A stretch of DNA of 64,000 nucleotides from Ramazzottius varieornatus (lineage: Eukaryota > Tardigrada > Eutardigrada > Parachela > Ramazzottiidae), in the NCBI GenBank assembly GCA_001949185.1, contig BDGG01000021.1, positions 88,079-152,078 of the forward strand. Direction: 5' to 3'. Shown here in pieces: positions 1 through 12,063 of the stretch. Under the pieces are notes generated by a model. That model ran no database searches and was not told the DNA's origin. It saw only the letters and a list, made by a program, of their open reading frames with translations. Within the stretch, counting starts at the first letter, position 1. Each line of letters starts with the position of its first letter. Made by a program: the position numbers and the translations under genes.

Positions 1-228
1 GCCTGAAAATTGGCAGACACCACCTGCAGCTGGCCACCCCTTTGAACAGGATCAGTCCGGCATCATCCGATCATACACGTGAGTACGAGGAGCGAGGCCT
101 AACTTGGCTCACGGGTCTACGTTACCCGGTCAAGTTCTTCAGGCGGCGCTGCCGGTGGCAGAATTAGCTGGCGCCGGTGAGGCAACTCGGAGTAGAGCTC
201 GTAGCAGCGTGGTCACGCGGTACCACGC

Positions 229-258
229 TGATCCACGCGGCTCGCTCCGCGTGGATCA
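229..258. repeat. Subterminal palindrome of the hAT element
   Basis: TGATCCACGCGG (229-240) is followed after six bases by its exact complement (247-258). A further GCGTGGATCAGCG copy lies at about 281-293. Repeats of this kind near hAT ends often bind the transposase; that role here is inferred from position only. Confidence 0.7.
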
Positions 259-608
259 GCCCAAATTGTACAGGGATTGTGCGTGGATCAGCGAAGCGTA
301 GCACAGGTGTCAGCCCATAACAGTTCGCGCAGTATGACTGACTCTGTCTTCCACCGCGCAGCTGAATGCGTGCCATTTTCGTACTCTATGGAGCACTGAA
401 ATACATATTCGGGCCTCGTAGTTTACGATGACCTCATAGTTTTTGATATTTTATCGTTGGTTTCTACTTCCGGAATCCGTCGTGTTTTTAGGTTTGAAAT
501 TCTGTTTTTATTTGTGATTTTCGTCGATGAGCATAGCCAGAATTTCCGTCCATACTTCTCACTTTCTATTTTTTTACGTTCGCTGGGACATTTAGGTGCA
601 TTCCAGCC

Positions 609-2940
609 ATGTCTGAATCAGAAGAGGAATCTGGAGATAGTCAGGAGGTGATCGACCTTGTCGGAGCGGACGACGGAGTAGCGAGAAAGGGCAGCAAGCG
701 GACCAAAAGCAAGACAACCCAGCCATCAAAGCGAGCTTCTGACCGGACAAGCGACTCACTGACTCCCAAGAATGTCGAAGAAGGAAGGAAAGCTGGCCTA
801 TATGAATGCTTAGCCGTGGTGGACGGGCAGAGTGACGTATGGCAGTCGTACACGAGAGTGGTAATGGCCGGGATGTCGGAAATCATGGATTTTGTTTGTT
901 GTAACTTCTGCCAATGTATCTATCGCTTCAAAAAGTACGGTACAACGTTCCTAAAGAACCACGTTGACAAGTGCAGGCTAAACAACAACAGGTCGAATAG
1001 CCAGCGTAGCATGAAGGATTACGACACTCCGATTGCCTCGAAGAAATGTCATAAAATTATCAATACAGCCTTTGCGAAGTAAGTCTCATTTCTCAAGTTT
1101 ATATTTAGAGTGGAAATCAGATGCTTGTTTTGTTCGCAGATTTTCGGCCATCGACAGTGTGAGGTTGTGGGTTTCCATATCCTCACGGATGCAGAGTTGG
1201 AAGTAGCCAGAAGGTATCGGGGAATCTGAAGTTGAGCGCGAAGGACTTGCGTCCCACTGGAAAGACTGTAAGCAGCCATGTGACTACTGAGGCGAAGAAA
1301 CTGCGATAACAGCTGATGGGCAAGATTAGGAATATCGTTCAGAAAGAAGGTGGCTGTATGACTCTGGATGGATGGACGGAAGATCACACGAAGACCAAGT
1401 TTATCGGGTTTACTTTTCATTATATTGAAGATTATGTCCTGAAGATTCAGCTGCTCTTTATTTCCGAATTCCCGTACAACGAGAAACAAGGCGGTAAGTT
1501 GACAGTCAGCTGTTTCCGTTCTCTGCTGCATCATCGTCCTACTTCCATTCTGCGGACTTGAATAAGTTCTGTATCTCCAGGCCTTAAAATTCGGAATTTC
1601 TTCCTTTGGAAACTGTCTTCCGAGAAGATGACTGCAACAAAACGACCTTCGTTACCGACCAGGCCGTTTACATGGTTCTCGCTTTCAAGCTACCTGGTCG
1701 TCCGGAAATGCGGCGCATAAGCTGCGCTTGTCACATGCTCAACACCATTTATCAGAATTTCATCAATCAGAAGCCCAGGTCGGTTTTCTTAATGCCAGCG
1801 GTAGCTCGTCCAGTTCTTGACCTGATTAAAAAATGTAAAGTCCTGGTAACCCACTGCAAGCAAGCGTACCTCGTTCGCGAACTGTCCGTTGCACCGGTAC
1901 AAGCTTGTGAAACACGATGGAAAACTACAGTGGACATGCTTGATTCGATAGTTCGGGTCTATGGTGAGCCGGAAGGAATTTTGTTCAGAAGAGATGAGAC
2001 CGATAAGCTGCCTGCTTCCCTCGAGTTCATGAAGGCGATAGTTGACATGCTTCGACCGCTCAAAAAGTTGACGCTTGCCCTCAGTTATTCCAGTAGTCCC
2101 ACAATCCATCTCGTTGTACCACATTTCTTTCGAATAAAGAAAGAACGTGTGACGGCCCCCGAGCTGGACGATATGGAGGAATACAAAGCCCTGGAAGCAT
2201 TTCGGGTAAGAATAGCGTAGTACTAGCTACTGTATTCTGCATGGAGGATTGGACAGTTGAAGACACCATCCTAGATTTAATCAAGTTACGCTCTCGTTTG
2301 TTTAGGTACATGCGTGTCGAGTTGTGGAGGCAAAACTGACCATCGAAGACGTCCACAAAACGGCCGTATTCCTGAATCCTCCGATGAAGAAGCTGTTGAT
2401 GTTTACGCCTGAAGAGCAGAGGAGTGTGCTGCAAGCCGGTAGAAAGGAACTTGCTGCAATGGGTGGTTCTTTAGTTGCAACCACGTCGACTGCATATCAC
2501 GGTAAGGGTACGTACTTATTTTCCAACATCAAATCGTTTTCTATTTGGATTGTCTTAAGTGTGGACTGTTATTAATCATGGCCTTCATCTTTTCATCAAT
2601 AGGACTGGACATGGACCCTGAGTTCCATGAATACACGCAGTACGCGGACGTCGGACCTTCAGCGAGATCGCTGGATGAGGTGAACGTTTACCTGTCGATG
2701 CCTCCACCTCCAAGCACGAAGCCTCTGTTCGAGATATGAAGAGACTACAAAGACACTTTACCGAAACTACATGTATTAGTGAAGAGAGTTCCCTGTATTC
2801 AAGCCTCGAGTACGCCATCTGAAAGACTGTTTAGCGATGCGGGAAATGTGTTCGCTGACAACAGAACTTGCTTCAAGGAAGATAAGCTTGATGACCTACT
2901 TTTCTTGAAGTGGAATTCGGAAAACAGAAATAAAAAATAA
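609..2940 (+). pseudogene. hAT transposase (BED finger, RNase H-like core, C-terminal dimerisation region), probably decayed
   Basis: The first coding piece (609-1078) starts with an acidic, lysine-rich tail and ends in a BED-type zinc finger (CNFC ... HVDKC, about residues 98-120), followed by a GTAAGT donor. Further pieces at 1316-1490, 1606-2217, 2307-2510 and 2600-2940 carry hAT core signatures: MTLDGWT, the CACHMLN motif, and the C-terminal dimerisation block with PSERLFSDAG at about 2815-2845. The pieces after 1130 and after 1570 cannot be joined without a stop or frame change, so this copy looks mutated rather than only intron-split. It lies inside matching terminal repeats with an 8-bp duplication. 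Confidence 0.85.
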
Positions 2941-3105
2941 ATTTGCAGCTTGGATAGCGTGGTTTCTCATTTTTAAGCAAAACAGCGTAACGCCGCGCAC
3001 GATACCATAAACTTCGCAGCGTAAAAATAGCGTGGATTTATTGTTAATACGAAAAGTCAGCTATAGCGTCGATTTGTTCACGCTACTCCGAGCTCTATCT
3101 CGGAG

Positions 3106-4430
3106 AAAGTGGGTAAAGTTCTAACCATTCCGCATTCGCAATGATATTCGGGCCTTGATTAGATGATTGTCAAAACATGCTGCACCAACATACAGCGCAC
3201 TGGCGGCAGCGCTTCACATCGCCATCTCGCTGAAGCGTGGATGGATTTCGCTACTTGTACTTTCAAAACGTAGCCAAGAGTTTCTTACTCATGGTCAAAG
3301 CCAAGGATGGGAGGAAAAAGCTGTCTGCCACAGATGGTATTCGCCCCAAACAGCCGTCTTCAGTTTGGCAACCGTACTTCCGGTGACGTCATGCGCCACC
3401 GGAAGATACAACGGCTAATAATCAAACCAGCGTAAATCCTTTCTTTCACATTTCTTTTCCTGCATTCGGCTCTTAGAAATAAGAACTAGTTTCAAGCTAC
3501 AGTTCGATACCTGTATAGTTTTAATCCGACCAGTGATAGCCTCAGATTTGAGCAGGAGAACATCTTAATAATGCGCTGACGTCTCCCCGTGGTCTATCCA
3601 TGGATATTAGGCGAATAGAAACAGAAGGATAGCCGTCAGAAATCAGAATTCGCCAAAGAGCATCCCGCAGAGACAGACAAGGTAAATCGTGAGGCAAAGA
3701 GATGCAAAGAGAAGTCATCGGTGGTCCAGCTGTGCCGTCTGCAGAAAGCGTGCTCTCTGATATCGGACGAGATTCCCGAACGACTTCCTCTCGGAAATTT
3801 CTCGCGTCATGATCTTCCAGTTCTTAGATCTTATCGGCTGATATTCCCCGGTAGCGGGATGACCAAGAGCTGATCTCGACTTTCTGTAACGGCCATTCGT
3901 CCCCACGAGCTAGCAAAAAATTATAGCCGTTTCAGATTCTGGGAAAGACGAACGCTTGCGTGGCCAGGGTAGCAAAGTGCTGCGCATCAGCCTTTTGCGC
4001 ACTAGAACTACAGCTCAAACTGTGCGCCAGACTCTCCTCTATGTTCCAGTGAAGTCGGTTTGAGCATCAAGATTAATGGTTGGCGGAATCCCCTTGTAAG
4101 GGGAATACAGGGAGTCTCGTCTCGGGTCTAACAGGAAGAGAAGATTTTTTCCTGTGGGAAAATTTTTCACCTGTGGGAAAGTTTTTTAGCGAGCCGCTTG
4201 AGGTGTGCGTGTCGCTTTCGTTAAGTTGTTGTAGGTAAGACAACAGGACGTGTCGCCACCGCGCGGCCTAAAAGCTGACGACTTCGCTATGCGATTTTGC
4301 ATTTACAAGTCCGCTATGTTCACCTCGCACCTCAAGTGGTGACCAAATCGTTACTAATAGCTTTAAGAGTATAACTTTGATCAAGAAGAAGTGTTGGTAT
4401 ATTCTCAGGCACACTGTATGCTGATAGTGT
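3106..4430. other. Intergenic, no gene seen
   Basis: Only short, unconvincing frames occur here. A TGACGTCA (CRE-type) palindrome lies at 3384-3391. A tandem CCTGTGGGAAA unit is repeated at about 4150-4185. Confidence 0.5.
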
Positions 4431-5313
4431 ACAGTCACGCTCAATGGTCATCGCCACCCCATGGTTTTACTTTGATTGCGTGTATCTTTTGATTCTGTCG
4501 TTCGATTTTGATGATTTGAACGACATTACTTAGAGCACACCTTGAACTTTGTGATCACGTGACAGACAGATTGCCTGTTCAACCAATCAACCGGTACGCG
4601 TGGCTGGTTCGAACAAGGAAATATGGGTCATTTTTGGCGGCTTATCTCGCGTCACGTGATAGGCTTTTGGGAAAACCTAAACGGCCAAAAGGTAGTCTAT
4701 AAATCATTGTATAAACAGCCGTAAGAGATCTCCTGCTAAAATTTCCTACGAAATTTTCCCGTATGCATTCTACGCCCACTTTCTCTTAAAAGTGAATGTG
4801 TCTTTTTCCTTCTTGCTAATACGTGGATTTTTTACCAGAACACTATGCTATTTGAACGGACCAAACACTTTGCTACCAGCGGAATTTTTTTCGCAGAAAT
4901 CGGATGTGCACGAAGAAAAATATTCCAACTTTTAATCTCTGATCCATAAAGAACATTGCAAAGTGGGCGGTAGAACGCATATGGAGAAATTTCGTAGGAA
5001 ATTCTTGCAGGAGATCTCTTACGGCTGTTTATACAATGATTTATAGACTACCTTTTGGCCGTTTAGGTTTTCCCAAAAGCCTATCACGTGACGCGAGATA
5101 AGCCGCCAAAAATGACCCATATTTCCTTGTTCAAACCAGCCACGCGTACCGGTTGATTGGTTGAACAGGCAATCTGTCTGTCACGTGATCAAAAAGTTCA
5201 AGGTGTGCTCTAAGTAAAGTCATTCGAATCATCAAAATCGAACGACGGGATCAAAAGACACATGCAACCAAAGTAAGACCATGGGGTGGCGATGACCATG
5301 GAGCATGACTGTG
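4431..5313. mobile_element. Foldback element with arms of about 350 bp
   Basis: Left arm 4431-4782 and right arm 4960-5313 are inverted copies at roughly 90% identity, around a central spacer of about 180 bp. Shared landmarks in inverse order include CACGTGA blocks, the ACCGGTTGATTGG block and GAGATCTC near the inner ends. There is no open frame of note. Such long arms suit a foldback or MITE-type DNA element, or a palindromic duplication. I could not define a target duplication. Confidence 0.8.
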
Positions 5314-5484
5314 TGTCCGCCCTGACCGCTCATTTCACGGGCGCATGTCGAACTTATTTTTTGTACTTCAAGATTGTCTGGATATCGCGAAGCTGACGTC
5401 ACGCCCCTTCCAAAAGGCATAAACGTTCGGAGTGTAATCCAACAAGCGCTAAACGCAGCAACGTTAAACAGTAAAGACCCATTA

Positions 5485-5740
5485 CAGTCCCCTCGTTCGA
5501 AATGTGTGCAAAATCTTCCGATTTTCAAAGCATGAAAATCATTCAAAGTTAACGATACTGCTCGCCATGCTCATCACAGCCGAATATCTGTGACTTAATT
5601 GCTTGACTACATCAGTTAAAGCATTTTAATGAATGTGTTATGTAATTTGACCTGTGGCCTTGGCGTGCTGTGCGGTGAACGTTTAGCAGGCTTCAAATTG
5701 AAACCGAAAACTTCTGTTCACTTTTTAAGCGAGTGGACTG
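5485..5740. mobile_element. Short TA-flanked MITE, copy 1
   Basis: The element begins ACAGTCC after TA and ends in GGACTGT. Its interior aligns along its length with a second copy at 59091-59351, for example ATGAAAATCATTCAAAGTTA against the same stretch with two or three changes. Terminal repeats beginning CAGTCC and a TA flank suggest a Tc1/mariner-type non-autonomous element. The right flank is TT instead of TA. It ends about 30 bp upstream of the first FAM227 exon I can see. Confidence 0.72.
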
Positions 5741-5771
5741 TTTCTTGCTGGACCCAGCCCTGCCTTGTACA

Positions 5772-6957
5772 GTGACCAAAGTTCGGCATGTATAATTGAC
5801 GGTTCATTAATTACACTACAGCTACATCATCATCCGAGAGTGGAGAAACTCTTTTGCCAAAAATGGGTTCAAGACATTACCATCGACACATTTTGGTTCA
5901 TCTATTTGGAGCAGTTTTGCAGAGATCGCAGAGAAGAAAGCAACGTCAGTATTCGAGCAAAATTATTCCACCGAATTGCTTTAGCGTACGGAGATGCCAT
6001 ACTTGCGTCACGAACGGAGCAATCAAGAAAGAGCAGGGTGATTTTCACAACTGGCGATGAAGAATTTCACAAGGTTCGGATAGGTTTGATATCGGTGACT
6101 TTGAATTCTGGGATAATTCTCTTTTTTCCAGGTCTTCCCAGATGTCTTAGCGCAATGTGACCACTGCGCCCTCTGCCTGGCTTTTCCCGTTTCCATCGCT
6201 AACAACTTTGCCACAGTTAACTCCCTGGACGGCCTGTGTGAGTCAGTCTGGTTGTGGTTCTGTTGTGGACCACCGCCCGCTCATTTATGGCATGGCTGGA
6301 ACCTGGTCGAGCTGCAGGGACTGGTTAAGTACTGCGACCTCAACAGCCTACAGATTGCCAATTTCAAGCGAAACAAAGGCGCTGACCATCGGCGTCAGCG
6401 TAAGCCATCTTCTTTCTTTTGCCAGATAGAAGCAAAAATAATGCGCATACTTGTGGCTGACAGTACGAATGGCAAAGCGTCATCGGATGCTGCAGCCAAG
6501 ATTGCCTGAGCGCGTCAACTACTGTACGATTCATATCCTGAAATGTCCCGTCTGGCCATTAGCAGGGCAGCGCAAGTGTCGCAGCCCTTGGCTCCTGCAA
6601 TCAAAGGCAGACACATATTGGACCTGTCAGCCAGCTCGACGGTGATGGATTACTACCTGGCCTCCAAAGGTAACGACAAGACCAAGTTCCACGGAAACAA
6701 CTTTGCCCGAGGTCTACATTTTTCCGAGCTACAGCTGGTCCATGACGAGTAAGAGCCTTTGTTTACTCTTACTGTATACTGATTGCTCTGTTTTGCACAA
6801 GAACGGAAGAGGGAGCTCAAGTGCTTTTCCTTTGTAGATTGGATCAAAGTGGGACGTTCCACACTTCACTGGAAGCATCAGCGAAGGCGCTCAAGGAAGC
6901 CAAAGAAATGTTCTCTACTATCCTAGACTTATCGGAAGCTCAATCCGCAGAAACTTG
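5772..6957 (+). CDS. FAM227: FAM227-family protein, 5' exons not found
   Basis: The exons I can join are 5772-6073 and 6132-6399 (both in phase), then less certain pieces at about 6430-6500 and 6566-6750, and a last exon 6835-6957 ending in TGA. The first two give the FAM227 signature order: HPRVEKLF, DTFWF, a KLFHRIALAY helix, then FPDVLAQ and a tryptophan-rich stretch. The 6566 exon gives the family's aliphatic SPLV-like segment. FAM227 proteins are poorly understood and often linked to testis or cilia. The start codon and upstream exons were not found; a MITE ends at 5740. Splice choices between 6399 and 6566 are weak, so partial decay is possible. Confidence 0.62.
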
Positions 6958-7673
6958 ACTTCAAGAAGCTCATCCCACCGGGCGGAACTCTGCACTGTGC
7001 AGCCTGTGTTATAGTACTAAATCTTCTTGCCTGCCAGCAGGAGCAAAGTTTGCTCTCATCTTGTCATAATATCATCTGGTAGCAGATTTGCGAAATCAAC
7101 CACTGATCATCCCAATAAATCGCCCCATTTCATAGACAGTGTTTGAACTATAAAATCGTGCACGGTATCATGCGCGCAGCATTTCCTGGTCGTCATGCCG
7201 GGATGATTATGGCTCGGTCTGTCCCATACATCGGCCCAGGGCTCCCATTCACAGACTTCCGCTTCGTCTTCCAACCAACATGAAATATCCAGAATCATGC
7301 CCTCAAGCCTATCATGCCATCGTCCTGTATCGTCCCAACCAGCACGGGGATGCTGAAAATCCTTATGGATACTGAAGATGGTTGTATGGGGAAAACGCGC
7401 CGCGAGTGCAGTGTCTTTTTCGTTTCGCTATGCCCGCTCAAAAATTCAGTCAAAATTACTATTGGACAGTGAAGAATCAGCCATCCAGCGAATATACACC
7501 ATACAAGGTCATTAGTTCACTATAAAGACTTCCACAGGTTTAAGCGGCTCATCCAAGCCTCGGACTTCAAATGGGCCTACAGAACATAAATCATGATGAA
7601 AAAACAGGCTTATCAATATTTTTGATGCAACTTGGCAAATGGAGCTGGAGGACAGTGGGCCATAAGTCTTTCA
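6958..7673. other. Intergenic, no gene recognised
   Basis: Only short frames on both strands, without domain signatures or convincing splice sites. This is the 3' side of the FAM227 gene and of the minus-strand gene that follows. Confidence 0.5.
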
Positions 7674-8060
7674 TCAAGCCCATCCAGGTCCCCATCCGCG
7701 GGATACGAAGAGCTGTCGCAGGCGCGCCGCGGCAAGAGATGAGGGTGGTTGAGGGACGGCTATGCCATTCAGCAGTGGTCCGCCATGGACGGCTTTTTGG
7801 CCATTGGCCGAAGCGGATGCCGGCAGGCGCTTCCCCTCAGGTCTGCCGCCCTTAAAATACTTGGAAGCTGCGGAACCTGACGCGCCCCACCCCGTACTGT
7901 AGAAAATGTGGCGTTTGTCCATCGCTTGATTAAGCCTCTCTTCCCCAAGATTCGACGGTAAGACCCGCTCGTCCGTTGAACTAGCCTCCCCGCGTTTGTA
8001 GTTGGTCGCGTTCGTTAAGGTTAGCAGACAGTTGCATAACAGGGCGGCGGCCAGAGCCAT
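7674..8060 (-). CDS. Small secreted protein, possible neuropeptide-type precursor
   Basis: A single ATG-started frame of 128 codons. Residues 1-18 are a clean signal peptide (MALAAALLCNCLLTLTNA). The rest is hydrophilic with several basic pairs (YKR, DKR, GKR), including a DKR before HIFYSTGWG, and ends in GWGPGWA. Short repeats of GWG bounded by basic residues suit a processed peptide precursor, but I recognise no family. It could be a chance frame: only the signal peptide and basic cleavage pattern support it. Confidence 0.4.
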   Translation of the reverse strand: MALAAALLCNCLLTLTNATNYKRGEASSTDERVLPSNLGEERLNQAMDKRHIFYSTGWGASGSAASKYFKGGRPEGKRLPASASANGQKAVHGGPLLNGIAVPQPPSSLAAARLRQLFVSRGWGPGWA

Positions 8061-9006
8061 GCGTAGTCCGCATCTGTAAGATTTCTGGGGTATGGAAAAA
8101 TGATCCAGTTATCCAATGTACCGTAAGGTCAAGTCTTTGACTAGTGAGAAAGCTTCGGTCACTTTACCTGCATATTGAGTCCTGAAAGCCGGCTACTTGG
8201 TCGTCCACCAATTCAGCAGATAATAACGGAGAAGACACGGTAATCAGCGACGAGGAAATACTGTTGGATACCTGCGATAATCCACGCTAACCTTGTTGGC
8301 GCTTCAGCTTATTTATAATAAAAAATTCGGTGCTTGAGGCCATCACATCACATATTCGGATATTCTTTTCGTTCTGACTTGCGAGTTAATCCAATGGACG
8401 GTTCTGGCATAACAAGATGCAAAATAGAGTAAGGTTGATCAGTGCACGCTCGAGGCCTAGCATTAATACGGTGTTCCGGGAAGTATGATATAATACCGCA
8501 ATTCTTCCTTAGGAAGAGCCAGCGGAAAGGGCAAGGCTCATTACCGATTGTCTGGCGCATTTTCCGCTGACGTTTTTATTTCCTGGTTCGCAGGCTACGG
8601 AAGTGTCTCTCTCAAAAGACGCTTGTTCTCAGGATGGTTAAGCGCTGACGTCAACATGGCGAACGCACTTCGGTTTACCATTTGCTACAGAGATACTTAT
8701 AAAGTACAAGTACAGTGTGCACGCGAAAAATGGAGATTATAGTGGTTCCCCCTCGTACACTCGCACGATACGGCCAAAACAGAAGCAAGCACAGGCTCAT
8801 CAAAAGCTTCATATTACTCCAACTTGATCGCCTGTACTGTACCGTGTAGCGCACTATACGTACTATATTCTTCACGGACCGAATTGAGGGGAATTCGGTG
8901 GAATGATCTCGCCAAGATGATCGTCTTGGATAGATGGCTGACGTAAGAAGCGGTCGTGAAAGAGCTACGCAGCAGGAAGGTGAGAGAGGAGAAGGAGAAA
9001 AGAGCT
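8061..9006. other. Intergenic, no gene seen
   Basis: No convincing frame. A TGACGTCA palindrome lies at 8646-8653, followed two bases later by an ATG that opens only a 28-codon frame. Nothing else recognised. Confidence 0.5.
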
Positions 9007-10050
9007 TTAGGATTTCATAAACTCTCGTAAATCTGTTCTCTGTTCCCAGTCGGTCATCCTGAGGCGTTTCCTGTTGCGAACGCTGCAGGAGCATCCACTG
9101 CCCAGGCGAACGCAAGACCAACCCGAAGCCGCTGGTCCCATGGAAGCTAGCACCACGAACTGCTGATAGCGCTGTACGCAGCTGGCCCCAGGATAGACTT
9201 TGGGGCATTGGTCCCTTGACGCGCCAGAGCTTTCCGTCCCGTTTCTGCAAGACACAAACCCATAACCCTAAGCATCAAAACAATTTGGCATGTTCAGTGT
9301 CAGTAATGAATTTCTGTCACTTGACAAATGTCAAGAGCGTAATTTAAGCGGTGACTGCTTAGACTCCCTCGGTGACTAAGATCAGCCAGAGGGCCCACGT
9401 GCAATTATCATCGTCATCGACCGACGTGAACAAGATGGCTACAGACATTCGTGTAACACTAACACAGAGACCTACATTGCGGCGTTCTTGCACTTGATGG
9501 TTCTCAGCGCACGATATGGCTGCCAATAGCGCAGCGTCACCGCTTCGCCCACAAAGCATTCTTCCTGCGTCGAGCCAGGCTTAAGCACTTCCTCCACTTC
9601 TTCACATAAGCTTATGGCGTTAATTCGGTTGGCTTTGTCGCTTGACTCGCCCACGTCCTCGTTGACATTCTCTTCTGACTGACCAGCGATGGGCGGCGGT
9701 GCTGGAGCGAAGGTCCTTCGCGCCACAGGTGCGGATGGCGTGGTTGCGACGGGTAGATTGGCCAGGATATTGGGTAAACCTGGAGCGAGGGCGATGGGTA
9801 AGGCGGGAAGACCGACGGGTACTGCAACAGGAAGCCCAGCGGAAGCCATTGGAGAAGGCAAGGGCGCTGCGCCTGCGACGATGGGCGGCGCGGCGGTAGT
9901 GGCCGGCTCCGTCACGGGAGCAAAAGTTTCTGTCCCGTAGGTTCCGCCGGGGCGGGTGGTCCGACGTGGTGCCGTCCGCCGAGCAGCTTGCGAAGATGTT
10001 CTGTCCAATAGGAAACAAAGGAAGGCAACCAAATACAATCGAGTCTCCAT
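9007..10050 (-). CDS. Spatzle/neurotrophin-like secreted cystine-knot protein
   Basis: Two exons, 10050-9476 and 9244-9007, join in phase (575 + 238 nt) to give 270 residues. The start METRLYLVAFLCFLL is a signal peptide. Residues 25-150 are a Pro/Ala/Thr-rich stretch resembling a mucin-like prodomain. The C-terminal 110 residues hold eight cysteines spaced as in Spatzle or nerve-growth-factor domains: an IKC strand, CPKVYPGASC, VQRYQQF and a final GCSCSV. Such proteins are secreted, proteolytically activated dimers that signal through Toll-type or related receptors. The assignment rests on cysteine pattern and the QxY motif, so another cystine-knot family remains possible. The junction is a GTAGGT donor and a TTGCAG acceptor. 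Confidence 0.62.
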
Positions 10051-12063
10051 TGTCACTCTTGTTTTGATCCTACAGTACAAGCCGAACCATCAGTAAACAG
10101 TCCCGCGTGAGGGGAATGATAGAGGATAGAAATATGGGTGGTGAAGAGAGAAAGCTGTTTGATCATCAACAAGGCCAGAGTTACTGTTGCCCCATGATAG
10201 ATACGACGGTAGCTTCGTTCTGAGCTTGATAAGGCACGAAAATGCTTCCGGCCATCTTGCTCATCGGATTACCAGACACGAAATGTCGATGCGAGCTTGC
10301 GTATGGTGTGCTCGATTTCTGCTGTATGCTCCGTCTTTCTAATATTTCGGATACACAGCCAGATGTCATTACCCTACGGAAATCTCTGCATGGAAAGATC
10401 GTAGGAAAAAGTCTCCGCCCGAAAAAGCCCACGCTAATTAACCAACCATTCAGGACACTTCTTTCAATCGGACTGAAGATCTTATCAAAGATTTCGATGG
10501 AGTTAGCCCGTGTAGTGCCAAGGTTGCCAGCTACACAGACGATGGGGGAAAGTATGGAGCAGTAAAAGTTATGGAACAGACTTTTTCACTACGGCGTACG
10601 GAAGCACGTGCGTACACGACCGATTCACACTAATGCACTTCCAACACTTTTCTACGGTTGAATTTCCATTTTACCGTCCTTTCCGCCTGTCCCATAATTT
10701 TTACTGTCCCGTACCTTTTATTTCCCACCGTACGTGTACATATTTTCCAAACGCTCTGTCGACTCGATCGTCCATACAGTCGCTGGCCAGCAAGGTGTGG
10801 TGGTTTAAGCTTGGCTGTGGCCGAGGGCTGCATCCCTCGTCGTAATCCAGTCAGCTGGACTGTCATTGCTTCGCGCGAAACTAATGCAAAGAGCACAACT
10901 GCTGTATCCCGCAGAGCAGTTGTGGTCTCGACCTGAAGAAGAGTTTTCTGCGACGAAGAAAACGCTGCCCTACTCATCACCGATTGGTTTAGCCTGTCTG
11001 CACGCGCTCGCTGCAACCGCAGTAATGGGTGCACAACTGCACAACTGTGGATGCCTTGCAAGGCATCGGGCCAAGGCTTACACAAGTCAGTTCCCTCTTT
11101 TGCTTGTGCCTAACGGTCTTGCTCTTGATTGGCTCATGTTGATTGTTGGGATGTAATATCTTCCCCGTGTTGCACCCTGCTTCCGTATTCCCTTTACGTC
11201 CTGAGCTTGCTGGTGGCATGTCTGAGAGGCTTGTTGAGGATAGGGTAGAAGTCTGATCAAATTCCGGCTTGATTCCTCCTGTTCCTCGCTAGGGCTAGTT
11301 GCCAGGACACGAAGTGTTCGACCTTCTGTCCTGGATCGGTCGTAAGTATTGGGGTGAAAGATTACTCGTCCAGCGAAGCCTAGACTAGTGGGCCTGTTTC
11401 CTGTTGGGGAATACCTGCGGTCACAGGACGAGAGCCTCGTTGTCTGTCGGAGCAGAGCAGAGCCGAGCACTTGTCGAGTAACACTGAACTTGCAGGAACA
11501 ACGATAGCTTTCTGAAGGTGTTACGTTGACTCCGTTAACATAGTGCATTCCAGGATCATCAGGGAATTTAGCTCCCTGGCTCACATCGTAGAAGAGACTC
11601 TGTTCTGTCGCTTTGCCGGAACAGTTTGACCATCGAGAGGTGGGGACAGGTATAATCCCATTGTTGAAATTCCACACTTTTTATATTCACATGAAGTTTT
11701 GTGGCTTTCGTGTGCCCGCGATGATTGCACTGAGGTATCGGCTTCAGGACGCAGTTGATCTTACGGTCGATACACTGTCGTCTCACGTAAGACGATGCTT
11801 AATCGTAACTTGTCATTGTTCTCCATCTTGGGCCGTTGCCTTGCCAGATTGTATTTCACAACTTTTCTTCCATAACCGACATTTTCTATCTGTCTTGCTG
11901 CAAATTTTTACCAAAAATTATGCGCTCATAAGCAGACAAACTGCCACCTTATACTGGATAATGTTTGCGACTGTAATATTCGTCTGTAAACTCGCTGACC
12001 AAATATTATTTATAAGCGTTGGTGTGCAGGTCTTATCGCTGTTTCCTCGTCACTACGGAGAGC
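10051..12063. other. Intergenic with an old repeat, no convincing gene
   Basis: A minus-strand frame at 11087-11677 (196 codons) has no ATG at its start and no recognisable domain. Long frames on both strands overlap here, so I do not call a gene. A MITE relic lies at about 10575-10745. Confidence 0.45.
10575..10745 (-). mobile_element. MITE relic, family also at 42.8 and 60.7 kb
   Basis: The stretch TTTCTACGGTTGAATTTCC, then CCGTCCTTTCCGCCTGTCCC and ATAATTTTTACTG, is the inverse of blocks in the copy at 60677-60884. The element at 42824-43008 shares the same plan. The ends here are eroded. Confidence 0.6.

Larger units (their letters stand above)
193..3097 (+). mobile_element. hAT-superfamily DNA transposon with terminal inverted repeats and 8-bp target duplication
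   Basis: The left end (193-211) begins TAGAGCTCG and the right end (3079-3097) is its near-perfect complement; 17 of 19 bases agree. The flanking octamers 185-192 (actcggag) and 3098-3105 (tctcggag) differ at one base, as expected for an ageing 8-bp hAT target duplication. The element encloses a hAT transposase reading the same way. Just inside the left end lie GCGTGGATCA-type repeats, including a perfect 12-bp palindrome, which may bind the transposase. Ends, duplication size and coding content all agree on hAT. Confidence 0.88.

Noticed and set aside
4596-4620. GGTTCGAAC, resembling a tRNA B box
   Set aside because: It lies in a foldback arm and no A box or clover-leaf can be drawn around it.
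11087-11677. 196-codon open frame on the minus strand
   Set aside because: No ATG at its start, no domain, and long frames on both strands overlap it.
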